From assembly GCA_001247695.2 (NCBI GenBank), contig LGRX02013719.1, positions 124,001 through 188,000 on the forward strand: a stretch of DNA of 64,000 nt. The letters run 5' to 3'. Positions 10,574 to 19,323 of the stretch are shown in pieces. Under the pieces are notes generated by a model. The model had not been told where the DNA came from and did no database searches. It was given only the letters and a program-made list of their open reading frames with translations. Source of the stretch: Cymbomonas tetramitiformis (lineage: Eukaryota > Chlorophyta > Pyramimonadophyceae > Pyramimonadales > Pyramimonadaceae). Numbering within the stretch: position 1 is the first letter of the stretch; every line of letters begins with the position of its first letter. Both the position numbers and the translations under genes were made by a program.

Positions 10574-12786
10574 ATGTCCAGTTTTGGCAAAAATGCAATA
10601 TTCAAAACAGTCCAATGTCAATCATTGGGCTCTGTTAGCAACCCGTTAGAAACATTACACATGGCTAGCGACATTAAATACCAAAATGATATCAAATTTA
10701 TTGATACTAAAGATCCTACAAACGAACGTGAGCAAATGTCATTGCTGACTGATGGTTCATTAAAAATCCATTCAGGCATCGCAATCAATGACTTTGTTCT
10801 CAACAATCCAATCTCGACGACTAAATTTGAACTTAAGCTTAACGAGACTGACCAAAATTTTGTTATAACATCAAAAGAAGCAATGGGAGATGTAGCTCGA
10901 TTGTCTATAGGGGAAGATGGCACCTCGGAGCTTAATATGAGTCAACTTACGATGAATCTTGATGGCTCGGGCGTGCTTTGCAATGGTAATTTTGTGGTTG
11001 GTGCGGGATACACTTTAAGTGGGGATGGTTCAGGATTAGTTAATGTTCCGGGAGGTGGTGGCGGTGCGCAAGATTTAAATGGCGTGTGTCAATTGGGTGC
11101 TACTACAACCGCAGATATAACGGCAAATTCATTTATAGGCGATGGCTCCTCACTGACCAATTTGCCTTTACAACCCGATACATCCACTCTTCAAGACGTG
11201 ACTACTCGGGGTGCTATAACAACCGACACCATAACTGCTACAGGTTTTATCGTTGATGGTTCCTCACTTACCAACTTGCCTTCGCAACCCGATACATCTA
11301 CTCTCCAAGACGTAACCACCCGTGGTGCAACGAGCACCGTTCCAGATGTGGCATTTAGCGGTTCTGGCGATTTTACAATTTTGCAAGATAGCATAAAGGG
11401 AACAAACTTTCGGGTGGAATCGGGTACAGGAGGGCTTGGCAAAATTAGTATAGGAGAAAACACTCAAGGGTTTACAAACTGCGACTACATAGGTCAACGC
11501 TCGATCGCTATCGGGCGCAATGCAATGACTACAAACTCTGCCACAAGTGAAGACACCATTGCTATAGGTTCAGGAGCATGTTATAACACAGCACCGTCGT
11601 TTTCGGTTGCGATCGGCGACGATGCTTGTAACTTTAATGGCGCTTCAGTCAATAGCGTTGTAGCTCTCGGAAGAGACAGTGGTGGATATTCAGCGGGGAA
11701 TAATTGCACATTTTTAGGTAGTTATGCTGGCTTTAATACCAATAGGCAAAGTGACAACGTTTCTAATAGAATAATTATTAATGGAACTGGAGCCGCTTTA
11801 GACCAAAGCAGTCCCGATTCATTTACGGTTAACCCCTAAACAGCGGTCTGGGTCAATAATGACCCAAAGCCGTTCATACGGTTCGACATGTCTCACCTTT
11901 GATATCTCGAGCAGTATTTACCGCATTCGGTATGATAGTAGCTCCAGGTTTTGGTCTTCACGTTGATCGAAGCACATGCAAAGCTCGCTAGCTGTCGATG
12001 GGTGTAGCAAATATGGCGGGCAAAAACGTAAACGCTATGATGAAACGTCAAAATAGTTTCCGCTGTTTAGGGGTTAAGCCAATACGAGCTTCACCTGATA
12101 TAGCAACCGAAACTTTGCAACTGTATTACGATGCATTAAGTGGAGAAATACGAAGCGGAACAGTCGCTTCTGGTAGTGTAGGATCCCTTGCACAAGTTCT
12201 TGCAGTCGGCAATAGTGGTTCTAACATTAATCTTACGGGGGATTTAGACGCTACAAGCGTCATTCTTACAAATAGTTTGAACTTTAGTTACACAGCCCCG
12301 ACGGCATCAATCACCACAGCCGGAATACCGTTGACAACAATTTCTAGCGCATATGCAGCGTCACTACCAATATCGGCGGTCCCACACACAGGTGAAGTCT
12401 ATACGTTTGAAAATACTACTGGAGGAACAATTGCCGCGGGTGACATCCTTCAATTTGATGACAACTCTACAAATGTGAACGGGGTCAAAATATTTTCGGC
12501 AACTGCAACACAAGCAAATCAAAATTGCTCACCAATAGGGATATGTGTTCAAAATAGTACCATTGGGAACTCGTGCTTCGTATGTACAAAAGGTTTTACA
12601 ACCGTTAAAGCATTAGATGGGTCTTATGTAAAAGGACAACTTCTAAAATGCACTACAAACGGACAGGTAGATTCCGCCCAAGTAACAACCAACGTTGGTG
12701 TTATTGATACGGCGATGGAGACAAAGGTTATAACGACACCTGTTTCGGGCTTGCTTGTATGGCTCAATCCCAATTATAACACATAA
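10574..12786 (+). pseudogene. PLV fiber-like protein gene interrupted by a MITE
   Basis: The 5' part runs from the ATG at 10574 to 11839. After an N-terminal head (MSSFGKNAIFKTVQC) and Gly/Ser-rich linkers come two near-identical ~33-residue repeats (around S-S-L-T-N-L-P). Next is a block of S-I-A-I-G-type repeats like the heads of trimeric adhesins and viral fibers. It ends inside an I-I-I-N-G-T-G-A-A-L motif that in viral fibers normally leads into a conserved P-I-R-A...L-Y-Y-D...G-E-I segment. Exactly that segment opens the right-hand part at 12078, in the same reading register once the 241-bp insertion and one TTAA copy are discounted. The right-hand part continues to 12786 with a beta-rich C-terminal domain. 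It has no TATATAG box and no start of its own outside the insert. The whole would be about 655 residues; as it stands it is disrupted. Confidence 0.8.
11833..12073. mobile_element. TTAA-flanked MITE (piggyBac-like) in the fiber gene
   Basis: A 241-bp insert has perfect 14-bp terminal inverted repeats, CCCCTAAACAGCGG at 11833-11846 and its complement at 12060-12073. It is flanked by TTAA at 11829-11832 and 12074-12077. TTAA target duplication with termini beginning CCC is characteristic of piggyBac-superfamily elements. A subterminal hairpin GGGTCA-ATAA-TGACCC lies at 11850-11865. No transposase is encoded, so it is non-autonomous. Its TAA just inside the left terminus ends the fiber frame at 11839. 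Confidence 0.88.
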
Positions 12787-12857
12787 CGCGCGTTGCACTT
12801 TAGCGTTGTTGGTATGAAGAATTAAAGAATCTACCTTTTGCTTATATTTATGTTATG

Positions 12858-12864
12858 TATATAG
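12858..12864 (+). promoter_or_regulatory. TATATAG box of the 12874 gene
   Basis: TATATAG (within ATGTATATAGTAATTAC) ends nine bases before the ATG at 12874. Confidence 0.5.
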
Positions 12865-12873
12865 TAATTACAC

Positions 12874-13527
12874 ATGGCTTCTTTCGGAAAAGATTTAGTT
12901 TGCAGAAATTTACAATGCACGACGTTTAACGGCGGGGTACCTCCAACGAGTGGTGGTGGTGGTGATGGTTTGTGGGCAATACAAGCAGATACATTACAAC
13001 CAACAACAAGCAAAACAATATTTTTGAATCAAGTTTTACAAAGTACGTATGACATCATTACTTCTAGCAAAATAGAAATTGGTCCCACTAGTTCGGCAAC
13101 GGGGGTGCTTCATTGCAATGGACAAATGCGCGTAAAAGCCGTGGATGATATAAACAAACCCGCCATTCAATGCCTCACAGATACCGTTACGAATAACAAC
13201 GCTGTAATTTTTCCATATCAAAACATAGCAAATCCATCGGCAGGTATAATGAAAACGTTGCCTATGTTGATGCGAGTCGACGGTCGTTGGTTTTGTCAAC
13301 AACTTTCAGTAGAGAATGATAACGACGATCCAACTAATAAATATATAACTGCAAACAACAATCCTTTAAGAAGTGCTGGAAGCGCTTCAATTGCCAAAAA
13401 TATGTATATAGGGGAAGGTTTGTTTGTAAATCCCGCAAATATGCCTGTAGGAGAAGGTGCGGCAGCCGTTGGGCAGTTCTATTTGGAATCTGGTTCTAAC
13501 AACACGGTGAAATTCAAAAAGGCTTAA
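12874..13527 (+). CDS. Second fiber-like PLV protein
   Basis: An intact 217-residue frame. Its N-terminus, MASFGKDLVCRNLQC, closely matches the start of the larger fiber (MSSFGKNAIFKTVQC), which suggests a shared anchoring motif. A Gly-rich hinge follows (residues about 28-33), then beta-rich sequence with Asn/Thr-rich loops and a terminal Y-L-E-S-G-S-N-N-T-V-K-F-K-K segment typical of fiber ends. It has its own TATATAG box and is the last gene of the PLV block. A role in host attachment is inferred from family resemblance, not shown. Confidence 0.65.
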   Translation: MASFGKDLVCRNLQCTTFNGGVPPTSGGGGDGLWAIQADTLQPTTSKTIFLNQVLQSTYDIITSSKIEIGPTSSATGVLHCNGQMRVKAVDDINKPAIQCLTDTVTNNNAVIFPYQNIANPSAGIMKTLPMLMRVDGRWFCQQLSVENDNDDPTNKYITANNNPLRSAGSASIAKNMYIGEGLFVNPANMPVGEGAAAVGQFYLESGSNNTVKFKKA

Positions 13528-13590
13528 TCGACAATTCCACATTTTTAAACAATTAATTTAGACGCAAGATGAGAAGAAATTTCTAACTTT

Positions 13591-13655
13591 GGGGGGAAAT
13601 GGTTATAATATGCATATATCTTAAAGATAATGTGGAATTGTAACCAATTCCCCCC
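13591..13655. repeat. Small inverted repeat beside the PLV right edge
   Basis: Arms at 13591-13609 (GGGGGGAAATGGTTATAAT) and 13637-13655 are complementary over 19 bases with two mismatches, around a 27-base AT-rich spacer. It could be a tiny foldback element or a remnant of the viral end. Confidence 0.8.
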
Positions 13656-13699
13656 TTTTTGCGTTTAGTCCGCTTCTCACTTCGTCCTACCTTTGTTTC

Positions 13700-13833
13700 A
13701 GTAGTAAGTGTACGACTACGGTGTCCCTCCGCCCTACACTGACTACCGATAGAGGCGCAAGCGCCTCGATTATTGTGGTAGCATTGTAGAAAATGTGAGA
13801 TGGTCGGAACACCGTAGTCGTACACTTACTACT
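13700..13833. repeat. Perfect 25-bp inverted repeat with 84-base spacer
   Basis: Left arm 13700-13724 (starts AGTAGTAAGTGTACGACTAC) and right arm 13809-13833 are exact reverse complements. The spacer contains a second perfect palindrome, GAGGCGCAAGCGCCTC, near 13753-13768. No clear target duplication was found. It lies about 170 bases past the last PLV gene. Confidence 0.85.
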
Positions 13834-13937
13834 AACTTGTATGTGGTATACAAGAAGTACTGCATATACGGCATAGCTGTTAATGTGAATTTTTTATTTA
13901 AGACTGTGGAATATAGCATTTTGCGCATTGTTAAAAA

Positions 13938-13957
13938 ATGTGTGTGTGTGTGTGTAT
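13938..13957. repeat. (TG)n microsatellite
   Basis: A run of TG dinucleotides following a short A tract. The rest of 13834-14476 shows no supportable gene. Confidence 0.8.
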
Positions 13958-14476
13958 GTGTGACTGTGTTTGATGTCGAACAAAAACCATAGAGAGGAGA
14001 TTCAATTTTGCAAGAAGTACACGCAGCTCTCCCGCCATTGCGCAGTTCCAAAGACTCCGCTTTGAGTCATGGAACTAACTTCCCAAGCTGATGTAACCTG
14101 AGCTAAAGATGTGCCTTAAGAAATATAGTACTGCTAGGTGCAAAAATACCATCGCCTAACACTGATGAATGCAAAGTGCTTTTATTTGGAAACCTTGGGT
14201 AGCAATCCTCGGTTATGTCAAGGGGGCAGGCAAAAGCTACATTTCTCTGCACACCATGTGACAGTGACACAGACCGAGAGATGCGTTTCACAATTCATAT
14301 TGACTATTATAAAGTTGTATTTGATCCCTCAAGGTAATTGTACGGTTTTGAAATTCTCTATTGAGCCCGAGGTGTCAATCAGGCTGACACAAACTCCTGC
14401 ACAGGGCGGGAAGCGTCAAAAGGAAAGATACCATCTCCGGTAACACATGGACCGACAAAAAGAAGCATGTCATCTC

Positions 14477-15655
14477 TTATGATGCCTTCTTATACCATGC
14501 TGGAGCAACTAGCTGTCCATTTTCGTCGATCTCGTTGTAGTCATAGTGTGTGGTAATCTCAGCTCCGGCCTGGATGAAGGCCACGGCACGAATGCACTTG
14601 ATCTCGCCAAAACGAGGGTGCATGTACGGCTCGTATCGAGCGTTATTTGTGAATGAGTGATTCGCTTTGTGGCCCAACGTTGCACAATACTTATTCGCAG
14701 AGGAGTACTCTGCAGGCACATCAATTACGGTGTCATCATCGATGCTAAGAGTGTTGTCGTTCTCTGCCCAGTCACGGGAGTCTACTTCTTCGTGTGTCAG
14801 GCGACAACCACTGTAGAAACAGGCCACTTCTAAGGGCTGCAAGTCGACCTGTGCAAAGAGCCCCTCGTTGGCACCTGGGATAAGCGACCGCCGCACCTCC
14901 ACCCGTCTCGCTTCGTATGGATCGGCGAGGAGAGGTTCTCTACTAATGTGGGTCGCTGTTGCGGGGTCGTGCGCAAAAGACGGCGCCTCAGGGTGCTCCG
15001 CCTCTCCGTCGACAGAAAATTTTGCACAAACCATTTCGCCCTCCTCCCAATCTCCTCGTAGCACACTACGCTGATCAGGATAGTGGTATACAAACTTTCC
15101 GCTTACGTCTCCTGCCTCGTTCACCTTGCCTTCAAGCTTCCCGCCATCTTCCCAGTGGAAAGTGATGTTCCCGCAGCGTTGGCCGCCCTTAAAGGCGCCG
15201 CGACAACTTATGAACCCGTTGTAGTCTTGCTCTTCGAAGGGCCCCTCGAGCTCTCCGTAGAGATAGGTGCTCACCATACGCTCCCCACTGTCATAAGTGT
15301 ACGTCGCACTACCGTGAAGTGCATCGCCGCGGTAGTTACCTGCGGGGCGGAAGATGGGGCAAATATCAGGCGTCAAACCCTTCAGGAAAGACTAATTCCC
15401 TACGTCGAATGAAAGACCGCGTAAATCCGAAGAATCAGTTACAACGACAGATCTCGGGCTGTAACCTGATAGCACCGAGCCGTCAGGATAAGTCAGAGTC
15501 CCTCTGCCATCACGCTTCCCGTCAACGAAGCGGCCTCGAAATACGGTGCCATTTTTATACGTGCAAGTTCCTCGGCCTTGATAGCGTCCTTTACGATTCC
15601 TACCACCTTTGTACTTGGATATTTCTTCTTCCACGGCATCAGAGTGCCCCTCCAT
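14477..15655 (-). CDS. SETD7-like: SETD7-like MORN-SET protein-lysine methyltransferase, two exons
   Basis: Exon 1 is 15466-15655 (start codon at 15655) and exon 2 is 14477-15339. The 126-nt intron 15340-15465 has GT at the donor (CAG|GTTACA) and AG at the acceptor (GCAG|GTAAC), and restores one frame of 350 residues, close to the 366 of human SETD7. The N-terminal half has MORN repeats (Y-x-G-x-F/R-x-x-G-x-x-x-G-x-G). The SET domain occupies residues about 210-340, with signature stretches EVDSRDWA, GHKANHSF (about 286-293, cofactor-binding N-H) and a C-terminal Y-D-Y catalytic region. SETD7 monomethylates histone H3K4 and many other lysines in animals; here substrate and location are inferred only. 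Similarity to SETD7 runs the full length, including the DPYE linker before the SET domain. The frame is undamaged, so this is the strongest host gene in the window. Confidence 0.9.
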
Positions 15656-16053
15656 TGAAAACTAAGCAAAGCAGGCGGCAATAGACTGAGGAAACGCCTC
15701 TACCGTGTCCGAATATGCTTTCAGTTCCCCAATTTGATCACGTTTTGAGCGCTCTTCCCAGTTTGGAGGACAAAAAAATGATCCCTTCCGAAATTCACTT
15801 TCACAAAGCACTCCTCCGTCCTTCGCGGTTACAGGCAGTTCAGTGTCCTAAGTGTTCAAGTTCAACGTTAGGAGGGCCGTACTTTTTTTTCGTTATCCAT
15901 AACGACAGTCAAGTTTTTTCTCGTCTCAGGCGCTGGCTATCGCGCTAAGAAGGCTGCCCCTTTTAATAGTGTAGTGGACACGTGACCCGCCCGCCCCGGA
16001 TGTACAATACTCGTGAAGGTATCTACTGTACCGATTAGACCGACTGATTAAGA
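15656..16053. other. Upstream region of the SETD7-like gene; nothing recognised
   Basis: No supported gene. It contains the presumed promoter side of the minus-strand SETD7-like gene and ends at the CTGATTAAGA that borders the long inverted-repeat element. Confidence 0.5.
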
Positions 16054-17382
16054 ATGAGCGTTGCCCCCGCTGCTCTGCTCGTGACGCCGCTCCTGCTCGT
16101 GCCGATAAGCGGGGACGGTCATAGCGCCCCTCGCCGGCGTGCCGATAACTGAGTCGATATACGTCATGTCGACAAGATGAGCGTTCTCGACGAACATCAA
16201 TTGCTCACCTTTTGTGCACGCATACTTTCACTATGCGAGGCTGGTGGAATTTCCAGTGGATAACGCCTCTTCCAAGGATCCCTCGTTCCCTCCCGTCCGA
16301 CTATTCGCCTGTGACTATTCAGTGGAGCCTGCGCGATACCTGTAAGAGGCTGCTTGGTGATATTTTAGCACGCTGATCTTTTCCCTGAAGTGCTCTTGTG
16401 CGGGGACCCGAGATCCGCGTGGAGCTCCTCACGGAGAGTGCGTCGAAGATCCCGTGGCTTCCTCGTTGCCATACCCATCCTCCTCCTTCGCACTTGTATT
16501 GTTTTTCATCCCGGTGCCGTTCGCACAGACCTGGCAACCGATGATCGACATCCCTTCTGTGCGTGTGACAGCAGGACGAACGTCGAACGCCAGGAGCAGC
16601 CTCTTCAACGCTAAGGCCAGGCCATTGTCGAACTGTTTTCCGGCAAATAGGAAAAAACCGATCCCTGAAAGGTGGGTTTTCACTAAACCTGTGATCCGGT
16701 AATCGCTCGCGTCCTCGACGTTTCTGTTTCCAGGATTGTCTGGCACAGTCTGCGTGCACCATTGCACCTAAACCCCGATTTTTCCTTGTATTGAAAATCG
16801 AAATTGTCACCAACTCTCTCCGCTTTATGTTTGTCCGGTTTCGGAGCACGCCAGCACTCCGTTCGCCAGGTTGCTTATCCGAGGTCAAACTGAAGGTAGT
16901 GTTTTGAGATGGATGAGAACATCGGTCACTGTTTTGAGTCCACAGTGACGTTCAACGACGAGAATCGCTTCTATTATGCATTATCTACGTGAACCTGAAT
17001 TAGTGCTTTGTCACCTCGGGCGCATCCAAGGGTTTACAACGCACATGCTTTTCGCCCTTACTAGGGTTCGTAAGGCGCTCTGTCCATCGAGTAGTCTTTC
17101 TATCAAAATCTAATCCGTTGTCTATCTAAGTCGCTGTGTGCCGGCGTGTGTGCAGCTCGTAGATGGCGCTACCCGACCGAGGCTGCAGCAGCAGCAGCTG
17201 CTGCTGCTGCAACCACTGCCGCCGCCGCAGGCGCAGCGGTAGCATATCAAGAGCATGAGGTAGGTAGTACTTCATGCTAGATAACCACAATAACACGGTC
17301 GTGGCCATCGAAGAAGCATGCACATTGTACATTGTACCACGATGCTATAACCTTGGCTGCGGAATTGAGTGGAAGCCTTGGC
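16054..17382 (-). repeat. Left long inverted arm
   Basis: It begins ATGAGCGTTGCCCCC and is complementary to 31531-32877. It contains a 112-residue open frame (16429-16767, minus) that differs from its mate in the other arm (32160-32498) by a single residue. It also holds a palindromic CAG/CTG tract near 17184-17210. The open frame has no recognised domain; its conservation probably reflects overall arm similarity. Confidence 0.85.
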
Positions 17383-18724
17383 CGCGCGTGTCGTCTTTGC
17401 ACACATGACGGTTGTATCGCTAAGAAGTGGGGGCTGGGAAGGTGAAGACCGACGCGCCGATCGGGATGGTGTTGCTTCGAGGACAGTGCCCCCCGCTTCT
17501 CGCGCCGCCGTGGCAATTTCCGCAACCCCAGCCGGTTCCGGGACCCTCCGCCTCTACTTCCGGCAGGATCACTGTTGTTGTTGTTGTTGTTGCTGCTGCT
17601 GCTCCCCCAGGTTACGGCGTGCCCCCCGCCTCCCCGCTGCATCTCTCTTATAATGACATGTATCACCCCGCAGTCCACATATATATGAGTGCACCCAATT
17701 ACAAAACTCGAGACAATAGATGTTGTGCGGTGTCGGAAGCGCCAGACACATGTGCGTTGCGTGGGCAGGGCGAGGGTTGTTGACGAGGCACATGCGGTTG
17801 TATGGTTGGTGTGCGGCAGCCGCGCCCGAGTTGCCACCCGCTGGAGACAACTCGCGCCACACCTGATGGGATGGAAACCACTCCGCGGCAGCGAGAAACT
17901 GCTTGTGCCAACCGGCAACAGTAAGAAGCCGCCACCTCCTGTACGGTGTATCCCAAGGGAGCGAGCTCACGAATTACCCATGGCATGGCATGCGCAATGA
18001 AAGCAGAGCGTGCTTAGGTGCGGACGCTGACGAGGACTCTGAGTGAGCATGGAATATTGCGACCACTTAAGCTGGAATTCATGGATGGTATATTACTTGT
18101 TTGTTTGTCGATAATGAACCATAATATGTGACATTGCATTATAGCATTACTGATTGTTTGTCGGTGTCTCCTGAACTTACTGTTTTTTGTGTGTGTTTGT
18201 ATCGTCGATATAATCTGAAAGTTTGGCTTAGATAATTAGCGTTGTCTAGTGTATGTGTCACATATATGTATCTAATCGTCTAGTGTCGTTGTCAGATATA
18301 TATATGTATCTAATAATAGCGCGTCCGGTTTAATTTATTCCAGAAACAGCAATGCCACAGGTGCAATGCAAGGAACTAGCGATACGTAATCTAACCGACT
18401 GCGGTTGGCGACAATGTCAGGTATACATGTTACACACGGAATGGTCGAATTACATTATTAATTACAGCTCATTGACAACGACTTTCACATCATGTCGATA
18501 TATTAATAATGCGCGGACTTTATAACAGACTCCGACTCTTGAGTTTGATGTAACTTAATTTTGTGCGAAAACGAAATTTGCAAAAAAATAATTTGTGTCT
18601 TTATCCCCGTTTTCGGAATGAATAATTGATAACATAAAATATTTTCGTAACTCGTTGTAAGTATATCCTATCTCGCATCCGCATAACTACGACTTTGTAA
18701 CCTTCTTGTGTTGCCGCGTTGATC
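17383..18724. other. Interior of the inverted-repeat element, left of the LTR insertion
   Basis: No gene is supported. There is a (GTT)n(GCT)n microsatellite near 17573-17605. Open frames are antisense pairs of low complexity. A transposase would be expected here or at 30710-31530 if the element were autonomous; none was seen. Confidence 0.5.
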
Positions 18725-18729
18725 TACGC

Positions 18730-19304
18730 TGTCAGGGATATGACCGATGACATATGTGTCATACATGTCATACGTGGCATACATGTCATACCATGTCATG
18801 TCATGTCATGTCATGCCATGCCATGTCATGTCATGTCATGTCATGTCATATGTTATAATGACATACAGTCGTCAAGTATTGTCAGTGCGGTCGACTATGA
18901 CATGTACAGTCATAATGTCTGTCGTCCACTCACCATGAGTGACACCTGTCATCGAGAAGCCGGTTACGGCATCGAGATGACGAAGCAAGACAAGTTCTTC
19001 AAGAACGAACTGTTCTGAGAGGACGCGTCTTCGCTTCAAGCATACACTGAATAGTATGCGAGCATCAAAGGGCTATTCGACCAGCCGATGCGGGAAGTTC
19101 ACCCAATGCCCTCGGGTTCACAGCCCGGTAGTGGTAACGCTTGAGAAGCGTGGGGGCACTGGCGTATATGAGGAGTAATTGTACTCAAGCAAGCAACTCT
19201 GGTCTACCAGTCTGCTGCACTCATACCCACCAAACTCTTGCGCGTGCTATCGTCGTTCAATAATAGCCGTGCCATACATATCGCTCGCATAGCGAGCCCT
19301 GACA
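18730..19304 (+). repeat. 5' LTR (575 bp)
   Basis: It starts TGTCAGGGATATGACC and ends AGCGAGCCCTGACA. Near its start is an ATGTC pentamer array, broken here by GCCATGCC variants. The TACGC duplication lies immediately to the left. Confidence 0.88.
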
Positions 19305-19305
19305 G

Positions 19306-19323
19306 TGGTATTCTAAGTCCGCT
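19306..19323 (+). other. Candidate primer binding site
   Basis: TGGTATTCTAAGTCCGCT begins one base after the 5' LTR. It starts with TGG, as expected for pairing with a tRNA CCA end. The specific tRNA was not identified. Confidence 0.5.

Larger units (their letters stand above)
7241..13530. mobile_element. Integrated Polinton-like virus (PLV) fragment
   Basis: An AT-rich block lies between GC-richer flanks and carries a PLV-type gene set: part of an A32/FtsK-like packaging ATPase, a major capsid protein, and fiber-like virion proteins. A TATATAG box precedes most of the genes. No DNA polymerase, helicase-primase, integrase, maturation protease or penton protein is recognisable, so this is a virion-gene fragment and not a complete genome. 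Decay is visible: the ATPase is cut, one gene is frameshifted, one gene is fused to host repeats, and one is split by a transposon. Long terminal inverted repeats were not found, but two inverted repeats lie just outside the right edge. The host is not known from sequence; PLVs mostly belong to protists. Confidence 0.85.

Noticed and set aside
11998..12786. Independent viral gene starting at 11998
   Set aside because: Its start lies inside the MITE and it has no TATATAG box. The sequence right of the MITE continues the fiber motif, so it is the 3' half of the interrupted gene.
16319..16888. 189-residue minus frame in the left inverted arm as a gene
   Set aside because: Basic, low-complexity reading that overlaps another frame; the mate arm does not keep it at full length, and there is no domain.
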